This document shows positions 49,375 through 61,850 of a stretch of 64,000 bases of DNA, piece after piece. The translations under genes and the position numbers were made by a program. Numbering within the stretch: the first letter of the stretch is position 1; each line of letters starts with the position of its first letter. The notes below the pieces were generated by a model that did not search any database, was not told the origin of the DNA, and saw only the letters and a program-made list of their open reading frames with translations. The stretch spans positions 62,001 through 126,000 of the forward strand of contig CAJJDP010000080.1 in NCBI GenBank assembly GCA_905182995.1, in the 5' to 3' direction. This DNA comes from Paramecium octaurelia (lineage: Eukaryota; Ciliophora; Oligohymenophorea; Peniculida; Parameciidae).

Positions 49375-51651
49375 ATGTTATATAAGTTAACTTTGAAACC
49401 AGTAAACACAAAGGCTGTGGCTCTTGCATCCAAACAGATCACTCTCACTGAGATAGAATAAAGAGCTATCAAAAATAGGAGCATTTAATTTTATAAGATT
49501 AAATTAATGAAATAAAGTAATTAGATAAGCATCGACGAATCCTTTAGGAAGATCATATGTAAGGATGTTTAAGAATCAACGCTGACAGAATTTTTAGAAA
49601 GACTGGGCTAATTGAATTATGAAGAAACTAGCACATACTTATCGGGATTGGTGTATTGATTTGATTTCATATAGTTAGCTATATATTCACCAGAAAGAGA
49701 TGGCCCCAACTTGGTGAGTATTTATTGAAGAAGTGTGCAGAACATATAGCATTTTATGAGATAGTATTTTCAAATTTCTGATTACTAGATCAAATGGTCT
49801 TATGAGGCTTATACTTATAACGAGAGACAGAATGCTGAAAATAGTGTGGCTGTATTTGATTAAAAAATAGAAGAAGCTATGGTAAATCAGATTTCAGAGA
49901 ATCAATTTCTCGAAAAGGAGAGCAGATCAAATTATGTGAATTCTATTCATAGATTTGTGACTTGTTTGACTGTCTTATCATTACATCTTAAGAATGTGCC
50001 TCTGAATGAGAGACAACTATATTTGAGACGAAATCTTATTAAAGGAAATAGGGCTTTGGAGAGTTTTCGTCGTAATAACCCTGGTATCAAATACTGCAAA
50101 GGAATTATCCTACCTTTTAAAGGCAGATCATAGATGGTTGTTCGCATTATTGACACTGAAGCCCAATCATTCAATACCAAGAAGAGAGTACCATATAAGT
50201 TGGTGGTTGAAACCGTGGATATGGACGAGTACGAATAACGCGAACAATAACTTGTCACTCTCTAGAAGCCATTGTCAGTAGATTCCTAAGCCTTTTTGGA
50301 ATTTGATGTTATGCATCAATTCGACTATACTGTCTTTGAAGACTTCTTGTAGGAGAATAAAGATAAGGTATTGAATTAGGTTTTTTTATTTAGTTAGCTA
50401 GGTAATAAATTCTCCATTAAAATAAAAAGAGATTTGATTAGCAATTTCCTCCTCTTAAAAAGGAATTAATAGTACGTCGAAGAAGTTGCATTGATCAAAT
50501 CCAATCCTATACTAATAAATAATTATATGAGAAGGACTTTAAGGATCTGTTTAAATAGGAAGAGAAATTGAAACACAGTGACAAGGAATTAGACAATATT
50601 ACATTTCTTGATTAGATTGCTAATGGTATTCTATTTCATATTCAATTTTTCAGAATATCCGAATAAGAAGGGAACAATCGAGAAGATTTAAAAGTAGTTA
50701 AATGATTCCAAGAACTTTGTCTAACAATAAGAACTGTAATAATTGCAGTCTCCATCCTAGAATGATTTGAAAAGTGGCCCATTTAGTGAACAACAATGGG
50801 ACGATAAAAGACAAGTCATCCAATCTCTCTCTCCTTATGGTCAATTCAATTCTTATTGTTTGAGAAGCTTGTTGATCAAAGGAGGAGATGATTTGAGGCA
50901 AGAACAAATGATGATGCAAATCATTAAAGTTTCTGAAGATGTACTCATTTCACTTATACTCTCTTAGATCCTAACCTAGGTTGGACTCTATGTAAAATCC
51001 TACGATATCATCATCACTTCAGTGGACTCGGGAATATTAGAATTCTGCAATGATACTTTGTCTATGGATTAACTGAAGAAGTCCATGCCTTCCATGAATC
51101 TAAGGGAAATTTATAATAGTATTTTCGGAGACAACTTTGAAGAAGCTCAACTCAATTTCATATTAAGTTTAACCTCCTATAGTTTACTCCAATACCTGTT
51201 CTAGATTAAGGATAGACACAATGGCAACATCTTAATTGACAACCAAGGTCATATCATACATATTGATTTCGGATTCATCTTGACCATTGCGCCTGGAGGG
51301 ATTAAATTTGAATCAGCCCCGTTCAAATTAACGAAAGAGTACATTGAATTGCTTGATGGATAAGAGAGTTGCATGTTTCAATTATTCAAAAGTAAACTAT
51401 TACTAGGTTATTTGGAATTAAGAAAGAATGTTGACAAATTCGCCTTTATTTTAGAAGCCATGAAAATCGATAATGAATTGCCCTGCTTGGAAAAGTTCGA
51501 TATGAAAGCCTTCAAAGACAGATTCAAATTAGAACTTAACGAACAACAACTTGAGGAACATGTACATAAATTAGTTACCCAAAGTGCCAACAATAGATAT
51601 ACAAAATATTATGACGATTTTTAAAAATTGACAAATGGCATTATTCCTTGA
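49375..51651 (+). CDS. phosphatidylinositol 4-kinase, PI4K-beta/Pik1-like
   Basis: Five introns (26, 25, 26, 28 and 27 nt) give 714 residues from this ATG. The PI3/4-kinase catalytic part is at the C-terminus: SLLIKGGDDLRQEQMMMQII (ATP-binding Lys region), KDRHNGNILIDNQGH (catalytic loop) and IHIDFGFILTIAPGG (DFG plus activation loop). The loop after DFG and the C-terminal helices fit the type III beta PI4-kinases, which make PI4P at the Golgi and on secretory vesicles. The N-terminal part includes a helical region (WPQLGEYLLKKCAEHIAF) like the lipid kinase unique domain. The middle linker is Gln-rich. The true start may lie upstream of 49375. Confidence 0.9.
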
Positions 51652-51662
51652 TTATTATATTA

Positions 51663-53343
51663 ATGAACAACAACAATAGTCATACAAAATTCGACATTCT
51701 TCCTAAACTTATGACTACTCAACACAAATTGCTTGAACCTGCCTACCTGAGGAATACTCAAAGCAAATTCAGTTACAATGAAAGCAAGATGCTCCCTCTT
51801 ATTCAAAGAAGTTCCATCTTACAGTAGACTCCAAACACTAAGCAATTGGTTGTTCAAAGTAAACAGAAAATTTATAGAAGGACTTGTGTGCAGTCTAGAT
51901 TTTAGTTCTAGACATTTCGGAGCTGCTTGCGATAGAGGCTTTTAGGGTCTGTCTAAATTTCATTATACTCAAAAATTTGGTCATTCTACTGCACGTTTAG
52001 AACCTTTGCATAGGAATGTCGTCACTGAACTTACTGACGTAGAAGATGCGGAATCTATCCCGAAAGAGGAGAGGACGTATCACAAGAAAATTTACAAATA
52101 TCAAATGATGCCCATACTTGCTTTAATAAAATCTTTCGAAATAGAGTGGATAAGGGAATTCGAAGATGAAGTCAACAAGAAATCCACCAAACCTCTATAA
52201 TTGACATTTTAAATGGCCTTAGCCATATTTAATACTCATCCAGATCCCTTGGATTTCTTCTAAAAAAACTTACAATTATTGGAGAGAAATACTGTATCTT
52301 TAAAATAAAAGGGTTTGAATAGATTGAAGTATAAGGTTAAGCATTTTGAGACTGAAGAATTCCAGAGAGTGGTTGTGATCAAGAATTAATCTGGTTAAGG
52401 ATTCTTTAGAATTAATTTCCCAATAATTCAATTATATTAATAAGAACACTAACATATTTAGACCATCGAATTGTCCCCAAGGAAGCTCTATGATGTTGTT
52501 AAGAATAATTTCTTTGAAATGCAATCATTTGTCGATTAATTTGATCAATAAAAACTGCAACTGTATATCCAAAGTAAACCTGATGATGGAGACATTTTGA
52601 AAGATTTAAATGAGCCGCAATCTTAATAGCAAACATCTTTAGCAGACATTCAAATGGAAAATGTGACGAAGACTTAAGATAATCCTGTATCAAATATAAT
52701 TTAGACTGGGTTGCCAGTTCATAAAGAATTAGCGATTCTTATTATAGGAGGTAAATTAATTAAATGAATATTCATAGAAAAACATGAATTTCCTGATAAG
52801 ATTTTACAAAGAAAATTGATAAAGAAAGTTGTAACTTTTGATAATACTTTTTATACATGCGACTTTTTACCTATTCAAATTTTATTAAGAGAGAAAAAAT
52901 CACAAAAAATCATCAAAATGTACTCTCCATCTCTCAAAGAATTGGATTCTATCTTTGTTTTGTTGAATAGTAACACCATGCAACAAATACTTGATTAATA
53001 TGTTGTTCCTAATTTTGATATGCCCCCAGAGGCCTTTGATTACAAAGACTTTAAAAAGGGGACAACTATAAAATTAAACCTACCAGAAATTACAGAATAA
53101 CCTTTGGAGATTACAGAAGAACAAATTAATAATGGTATTCTGAGTTCACAAATCAAAGAAATTGAAATTAATAATAAAGACTTACAAATCATAATTGAGT
53201 ATAAATTATTAACTAATATTAGACCTTGTATGCTAGAAATTTACAATTAAGTGACCAGTAGTACAATTAAAAAAATATGCTCTTCAAAAGAACTTACTTA
53301 AGTTCTATCCAAAAGATATTTAATTGGGTTTAATATAATATGA
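51663..53343 (+). CDS. unrecognised 544-residue protein
   Basis: Two introns: 19 nt (51824-51842) and 27 nt (52751-52777). The second is divisible by three and contains an in-frame TGA, so an unspliced message would stop there. Parts look well folded (GLVCSLDFSSRHFGAACDRG; MMPILALIKSFEIEWIREF; FRINFPIIQLYQQEHQH). The C-terminal 180 residues are beta-rich (ILLREKKSQKIIKMYSP). No family recognised. It starts only 12 bases after the PI 4-kinase stop on the same strand. Confidence 0.7.
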
Positions 53344-53367
53344 AATTAATTACATTTATGTATTATT

Positions 53368-56338
53368 TCATATATGTTTATCGCAATCACATTCACATCT
53401 AAAGTTATTTATATACATTTCTTTATTGATATGACAAAGATGACAATCAGAAGAACACATTCGACATAGTGCTTTGTTGCATGTTTTGCATCTAAAAATA
53501 CTAATAAAGTATACTTAAACTAAATCTCGTATCTATTTCTATCCTTATTACATGTCGCCTGAGTGCAGGTGCCTAATAAATTACAATAACATTTAAAGTC
53601 TCTTGTGTCATTTGATTCAACGAAAGTGTGATTCTTCTTTATTGTATTTAAGATATTTTAGCACTGGTTTAAAGAATCCGAACTCACTGTTATTGCTTCA
53701 GTATTATTCAAGTTAAAGGTGTCACATTTAGAATGGCAATTTGTTACACATGTACTACATATCTAAAATTAGTGTTTTAAAAAGAAAGAGTGAGCTTTAG
53801 AACATTTTATGCACTCGTACATCTAACTCAATTTGACTTATTTTCCCTAATTACATTTAGTGGTTCCATAATCTTATAATTTTTACAGGTCATTATTATG
53901 CATTATGATTGTTAATGTGTTATTTGTACCATAAAACTATAGCACATAAGGTTGCAAAAAAGGGAGTGCCATTTTAAGTTCTCTAATTTTTTATTTTTCA
54001 AATACTCTGTCAAACCTCAGGATTGCCATCCTCAGTTCTTTGAGTTGTTCAAAAATAGTAAAGAGTTTTTCAATGAAATCAAAGTTGACATTATTTCCGA
54101 TGATTGAAAGGTGGAGTTTTTCCAAATTTTTAAGTTTAGATATATTAAGTTTGAGTTTCTCCTACACCATTTTATCATAGTTGGTAATGTAATCCATAAT
54201 TAAGGTTAGGTCTCTCATTTAGTATTTGGATCCCAAATATTCAAGAAGCAAACTTATTTCTGAGTTTTTGGATTGCAGTTTTGTTAAGTTTATGTAGAAC
54301 TTCTTGAATACTACTGTTCTTATTGACGTGACGAGGAATGAAAAGGTCGAATGGATATCGCAATCTTCGTAATCTAGTGCCAGCTCTTCTAGAGATTGGT
54401 TAAACTGCCAGGATTAGGAGATTTAGGTTAAGTTCAACTTAATATTAGGTATTCTGAAATCAAAGGAAGTGCAATTATATCTGCTTAATTTCCATATAAT
54501 GGTTCTATGATCCTGTTCTGATATTTCAGATCGATATATCAATTTAATTTTAGGAATATGCTATATTTTAGTAAGAAATTATATAATATTATTAGTTTAA
54601 GGTTATTGAGTATTAACAATAATTTCAAGAGATGTTATAGCTTAAAAGCACATAGAACCAAGATTTTCAGGCCACCTATAAATAAGAGTTTGTTAATTGG
54701 AGTCATCAATTAATTCAAGAATCAGAATTTGTATATCATTTCCTGGAGATAAATGAAGTTCTGGAGTTGAACTATTGAGTTATAAATTTAACAGTTTACA
54801 ACTGTTGGGCAATAAGCATTTTTTTTTATTTGATTTTTATCCATTTTAAACAAGGCAAACAAAATTTTAAAATTGGTATAAATTACTTAGGTCTTCATAA
54901 TCGCAATATAAGAAATCATCAAAATGCTTTAATTCAGCCAGCATGCTCGTTTGAATTGCGGGCATAGTCTATGAAAAACTCTCAGTATGAACTTTTTTAT
55001 TCTCTATAACAGATTGGTGGAACTTAGAGAACTGTCGTTGCTAGAAATTACTTTGAGTTTGAACAGGAGATGCAGAATCTTAGAAGGATTTCGCCTTAGT
55101 AGATTACGTAAGTTTTAGTGGATTTGGTGTAGGAGGTTTATTATAATACTATGTATCTTTTAAGTGTAAATTGGTGGTGGAGGCATTTTTGGATGATTTG
55201 ACAACTTACAACTTTTTTGTTGATTCTGATAGTAGATTGGCTTAAGATTTTTACTTCTTTGAGTTACTCAAATTGGGAGGTATATTTTTGACTGACTTTT
55301 ATCTTTCCTCCTTGTAGAAGTTGGATCCTGAATTTCTGCTTCTATTAATTACGACGTCCGGTGAGAGATAATCAAATTACAAAGGGGATTTCTTGGGTGA
55401 TTCAAAAGATTCGAAGGTTGTTCCTTTGGATAAATTAATCGACTGATTTTGAGATTCTTTTGCTTGTGTATAGATCTGCTTTAACTCTATAAAATCAGGA
55501 CGATTGTTTGGATTGATTTACAACATCTTTTTCAATATGGATATGATGATATTGTCATCAGCAGTGATTCTTTTAACGTGTCTTAAATAATCTGCCATTA
55601 TTTCTTCTTCAATCTTAGAGCCAACTATCTATCTTGAATTCCATAATTATAGAGTAACTAAATAGAGAAAGCACAATCCCAAAGAGTAAACATCGCTTTT
55701 AAAGGGATTGTGTTTAAGTCGATTCGTTTCTGCATTCAATAACTCAGGGGCTAAGTAAGACTTTGTTCCAACAACACTGATAGTTTAGATGCTTTCCACT
55801 TGAGAACTGCAGCCAACATCGCAAGCTTTGAGTTAGAAGGGTTCCATGATCAGGATGTTAACTAATTTTATATCTCTGTGAGCTATGTTTTTTTGTTGGA
55901 GATCTTCAAATATATTTATTAATTATTCCAGTATTCTGTGCAATTCCTCAACTTCTAGATATTACTGCTCTCTTTATTTAAGATATTACTCTAGATTCTG
56001 CTAACCCTTTTCCATCAGCAAATACGCAAATTACTGACTTTAAGTGTATTTATCTTAAGAGACTGTTTCTAATATCATATAATCAATTAGATTGATCACG
56101 TATGGAGAGTTGGATAATGATTACATGATTTTGATTTCATTTTCAATGTAGCACGAATTCACTATTACTTACTTGATAAATAAGAACGCTTTACTTTTAA
56201 TGCATACATTTTTCCGTTGAGTGAAACATTGTAGACCATGTTGTTGCCTTGGCCCAGATGTCCGTTGTCTATGAGATTCTTGCGAAAATCAAGACCTTTT
56301 ATAAATTTCATCTAATTTAGTTAGGAACTCAGATCCAT
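53368..56338 (-). CDS. protein kinase with DVG motif, fused to a Cys-rich UBR-like zinc region
   Basis: Two introns, 23 nt in the kinase domain and 29 nt near the 3' end, give 972 residues with an exact codon count. The kinase domain is residues about 15-285: GHLGQGNNMVYNV (glycine loop), MYALK (ATP Lys), IAHRDIKLVNILI (intact catalytic loop) and LKACDVGCSS, where DFG is replaced by DVG. APE is present (SYLAPELL). Residues 290-460 are Ser/Thr/Lys-rich linker. Residues 480-800 look like a helical/LRR-like region (LKNLEKLHLSIIG). The last 150 residues hold two similar Cys/His arrays: YECIKC, ICSTCVTNCHSKC, FKCYC, then IQCKTC, LCRMCSSDCHLC, FRCECD. This order recalls UBR-box zinc fingers, which bind N-degrons in E3 ligases. 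No stop or second start separates the parts. Confidence 0.8.
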
Positions 56339-56359
56339 GTATATATTAATTAAAATAAA

Positions 56360-57491
<1,132 letters not shown>

Positions 57492-57650
57492 TATTGTTAT
57501 TTATTTTATAAATATTATAATCAGTACAATACTATATCAACTCTAAAAAGTGACTATCCGACTGGATTTTCACAAGTGCTTGTCCATCAACTCTAGACTT
57601 TAGATTGCAAATCTCCATTATTTACCATAATAATAATTATTATTTTATTC

Positions 57651-58632
57651 ATGACGCTAAGACCATCCCACAACCCAGCCCTATTTGATTAGTACATACA
57701 ATATGATGGTCTCGAGGGAGAAGGATTTCGAATTGCACAATCCCATAACTCAACTGATATTTATATTGTTGACGACTATGGTGGCTGGGTGGATAAGGAA
57801 CTAAATTACTATGACAGGGATGGAGAACCAGCAGGTTATTTCGATAAAGATTACAACTTCTATGATATGTAAGGGTACAGAATACCTGGTGGTTACAAGG
57901 GTGGAAAATCTATTGAAAGAGAAATCAAAAAGAAGTAGAAATACTTAGACAATGTACCAGACAATTCTAAACAAAAATTTGGTATCTCCAAGATTTAAAT
58001 CTTTAGTGATTGAAATCTAAAATCTACCACCTAACACAGTACCGATCCAAATTATTAATTACATACTGGAACGATGCGATCTGAAGTAGAGTGAAATTGA
58101 AGAGTGCAAAAAAGTGTAGAGGTAGTCCACAAAGGGATATGTGGTTGTGACTGGGGCAGAGAAAGTATAGAAACTACTGGTTTTGGAAGGCAGGAAATTT
58201 AGATTGTAAGAGAAAGTAATATGGAAAATAATAATAGGATGGCAAATTTATTAGCAACGATATTCAAATATTTGTAAGGGAAGCCAAATTCAATAATGCG
58301 AGACAATTCTCAGAGTATCCCCATAATGCTAAGAATAACCAATAGGAATAGGTTGAATAGGATGATGATGGATAATACAAGATTGCTTTTGATAATCTAG
58401 ATCCGAAAAAGTCAAACTAAGAACTAATCGATTGGATTGTAGGCCAAACCAAATGTTCAGCTAATGAGATTGAGTTGAAAAGACCCAACCAAAAGAATTC
58501 AGGGGAAGTCCTCCTATTAAGTGAAAATCTAATGTACTTAATTTTGAAATAAAACGGAAGACAATTCGGTGATTCCCGTATTACTTTCAAACAAAGTAAT
58601 TTACTCAATAAATTGTAGTAATTAAATAATGA
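57651..58632 (+). CDS. probable RNA-binding protein with two RRM-like segments
   Basis: Three introns (25, 22 and 23 nt) give 303 residues. The first 90 residues are Gly/Tyr/Asp-rich (DDYGGWVDKELNYYDRDG). Two RRM-like segments follow: KFVIEIQNLPPNTVPIQI ... KGYVVVTGAEKVQKLLVLEG at about 115-195 and YKIAFDNLDPKKSNQELIDW ... SGEVLLLSENLMYLILKQNG at about 235-300. The beta-alpha-beta spacing is right, but aromatic RNP-1 residues are weak (KGYVVV), so the folds could bind protein rather than RNA. The start is 160 bases from the divergent MAPK gene. Confidence 0.65.
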
Positions 58633-58699
58633 GACTTCGATATTTTCATGTGCGTGTGTGATGCATAATATAGATACATAATATTTATTAAAGATGATA

Positions 58700-61600
58700 T
58701 CATAAATATCTTTTCCTTGGAAATCTTATTTACAATATATTTTAAATTATAATATCTAAAATGATCGTACCTGCCATTATCAATAGCAAATAGATGTCAA
58801 AGTGATCTCTACAATATGGTATTCATAATTACATTTCAGAGTTAAAGTCAACCAAGTCCAAAAATTATTAAGTGGGTCTGCAAAACACAAATAATATAGT
58901 TATTGAAAATGAGAGAGTCGAGTATGTCATATACACGTAATTCTTATAGCAATATTCCTTGAACGGTTTAGAAATAATGAAGATGTAAGGCAAGAATTAA
59001 CTGTATATCTAAGCAATAATGACCGTAGCAGTATTGAGCATACCGCTCCTGAGATAGTCTCTAATAGGAGGTTCTGGTTAATCAAAATGATGATCCTAAG
59101 CATTCATGATGATTGCTACAGACACAAGTAAACCACCAGTAAAGATGAATACATGAGTATAAAATGAAAGTTGATTATTTACTTAAATAAATGTGATAAA
59201 CATTACATTAATACATATCATCTAAAGGTAATTCTTTAGATAGATTTGGCAATGCTTTTGTTAATGTCATCGATGCCATTATTGGGATGTAACATAAAAA
59301 GCTAAGGAATAATAATTAAAAGTCACTATAATTTTGACCTTCCAATGCCAAACATGTGTAGGCACAAGTAGCTAGAAAACTTAATAAAATATAGAGAGGA
59401 AAAATTTCAGTCAAGGTCTGTGCTGTTGCTCTTCCTTATGCTAATATTGTCACTATACATTTAATGGATTAATCTAATGATGAGAAATGAGCTGTGTACG
59501 AAGCATCAGCTTGGGAGAATGAGACTCCGATATCTGCTTAAGAAATAGCTGACTTGGATTACAGACATAATTACACAATCATTCGATCCGTCTCCCACCA
59601 TAGCCACACAGCATTTTAATTATTGATGCATGAAAACTACCTCCTTCTTTTGGTGTGGCTTAACCCTTGCAAATACAATCGTCCTTTGATATAAAGAGGG
59701 AACATCCACTTTGTGTTGATTGCAGAATTCCATGAAATCTCCAGTCAACGCGAACTATTGGTTCAATGTGTATATGTAATTCTACAAATCCTTCACGTCA
59801 ATTTGGTATTATTTCTATTATACAATCTATTATTTTTCTTCTATTCTTTTGATGTCAATCTCTACTATCTCTGAATTTCTAACGTCAAATAATTTTACAA
59901 CATCGGTTGCGATCCCAATGTTGTAGGCAGTATTGACAGTTGTTAAAGGGTTGTCACCAGATAGAATCTGAAATATATATATTATTACTTTCACTTTCAA
60001 ATTTGACTCGATTAGCTGTTTCATTACTTCTGCAGTGTCATGTTTTAATTGGTTTTCAAAGATAAGATATCCTAAGAAATTCAAATTGATTTCTAATTAC
60101 ATTCTTTCTAAATTGAGATCCTCTCGAGTGATTTCCTTTTGAGCCAAACTTATAACACGGTAGCCTTAATTTACATAGAAGGATAATTGTGAAAGCATTT
60201 CTTGATTCTGAGAATTCAACTTTGATTGCAGTTTCTCTGGAGCACCTTTTGAGCATAAATAAAATTTGTTCTCACACTCTACAATTACAGACATCATCAT
60301 CAATTCAGAATTAAAATCAAATATTTTGATAATCTTATAAATCTTTTAATCCTTAGATGTGATTTGAATGTCATTCTTATCAAAGACTATTGTCGATTAA
60401 CTATATTTAAACATTTCAAGATCCAACACATCTCCAACCAATTGTCCCTCAGATTAACAAATATGATGACAACAACTTATACAAATATTGCAATCCTATT
60501 TATCCCATAAACCAATCACAGTTAACTCATTAGTTGTTAGAGTACCAGTCTTATCAAAACAGGCAACATCAACTTATCCAGAAATATGAATTTTATCCAT
60601 GTTGCTACCTATGATATTCTCATTTTTCAAACGAAGCAATGCTATTGTTGCTGTTAATGAAAAAAAGATAGGCATGGCAGGTGGAAATATCCAAGTTAAT
60701 GTACTAAATATGTTAGCTAAAATTAATTCAGTGGTGTAGTCTAAATAAATGACCAAAGTGGCAGCTGCCATTATAACATTGAAAACAACAAAGCCTGCTA
60801 AGAATTTCATGGCTTGCGTATAAAATTTGTGAGTCACTTTGTGTGGATATAATACATTTCTAAAATATTGTCCTCTAATTGTAGAATAATTAGTTCGTAT
60901 TATTTATGCAGTTGATCCAGTATTTACTTCGAGGATCTTTGTACCTTCAAACAATATTTAGCCTGTCTATTTTGGCACAGGATTGCTCTCCCCTGTCAAT
61001 GTTGCTTCATTCAGTAACGCCATACCCGTAATTATACAATCAGCAGGAACAACCATTGTCTGCAATTTTATTATGTCTCCTGGCACAAGCTCGTTCACAT
61101 CTATTTTATTTAACTCATCATTTCTTATCACCATCACCTACTAATGGATTGCTGCTAGTGATTGCAATCTTTTTAATGACTGTCTAAGCAAATAAAACTT
61201 GATGAAAGTTGAAATGAGAGAGCAAGACATCATCACAATTGCAAAATAGAAAAACCCTTAAACCAACCAAATTACAACGCATAAGTATTACAACGTATAA
61301 AATGGAGTTGAAAGTTCTTCTAATGTAAATTCTAGAAATCCGATCATCGGAATTTTCATCAGTGCTGATCCATAATCTAATTGTCTAGCCTACACTTCCT
61401 TAGTAGTTAACGAATTAGCATTTTTAGGCTCGAATTCTAGAGGTTTGAACTTGTCCTCCTACAATTCGTATTTTAAGAATCTAACTTTCATTTTAGTTGC
61501 ATTACCTGAATTTGAAGTGGATCTTCTTTCCCTCTCTTGTGACTTAGCAGATCTCATTAAACGGATCGGTCTTAACGTGTGTTGCCTTTTCTAAGGTGCT

Positions 61601-61747
61601 TGTGATGTACAAAAAATTAATAAATTGATGAGGAAACCATCGAAAGTAAAATGCTGCCAGAAACCCAGTACATATGCACAATAATACCTATGTATATACA
61701 GAATAGTTACAAGCATGACTAATCGCTCGTAGCTTATTCTTACACAT
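58700..61747 (-). CDS. P5-type ATPase (P-type, PPAMP motif)
   Basis: Five introns (25, 27, 28, 25 and 24 nt) give 972 residues. P-type motifs are all present: LTGESNPVPK (actuator), FPPAMPIFFSL (P5 signature in M4, usually PPALP or PPELP), CFDKTGTLTTNEL (phosphorylation Asp), KGAPEKL (nucleotide domain) and MVGDGSND (hinge). P5 ATPases act in the ER or in endo-lysosomal membranes; P5A extracts misplaced tail-anchored or signal-anchor segments and P5B exports polyamines. PPxLP is the P5B-like form, so PPAMP points more to P5B, without certainty. The protein is shorter than most P5 members, mainly at the N-terminus. The last intron (58809-58832, 24 nt) contains an in-frame TGA. Confidence 0.9.
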
Positions 61748-61850
61748 TATATTGATTTTAATTTATGTTCCCCTTCTATTTGGCTATTTATAATTTATAA
61801 TTCCATAAATAATAAAATTTATTAAAATTCAATTCTTTTTTCTTAAATAT

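Noticed and set aside
49947-50258. 103-codon minus-strand ORF
   Set aside because: Shadow of the PI 4-kinase coding frame on the other strand.
53368-53972. Separate small zinc-finger gene starting at the ATG near 53972
   Set aside because: The same frame continues upstream without a stop through the LRR-like and linker parts into the kinase domain, so it is one gene.
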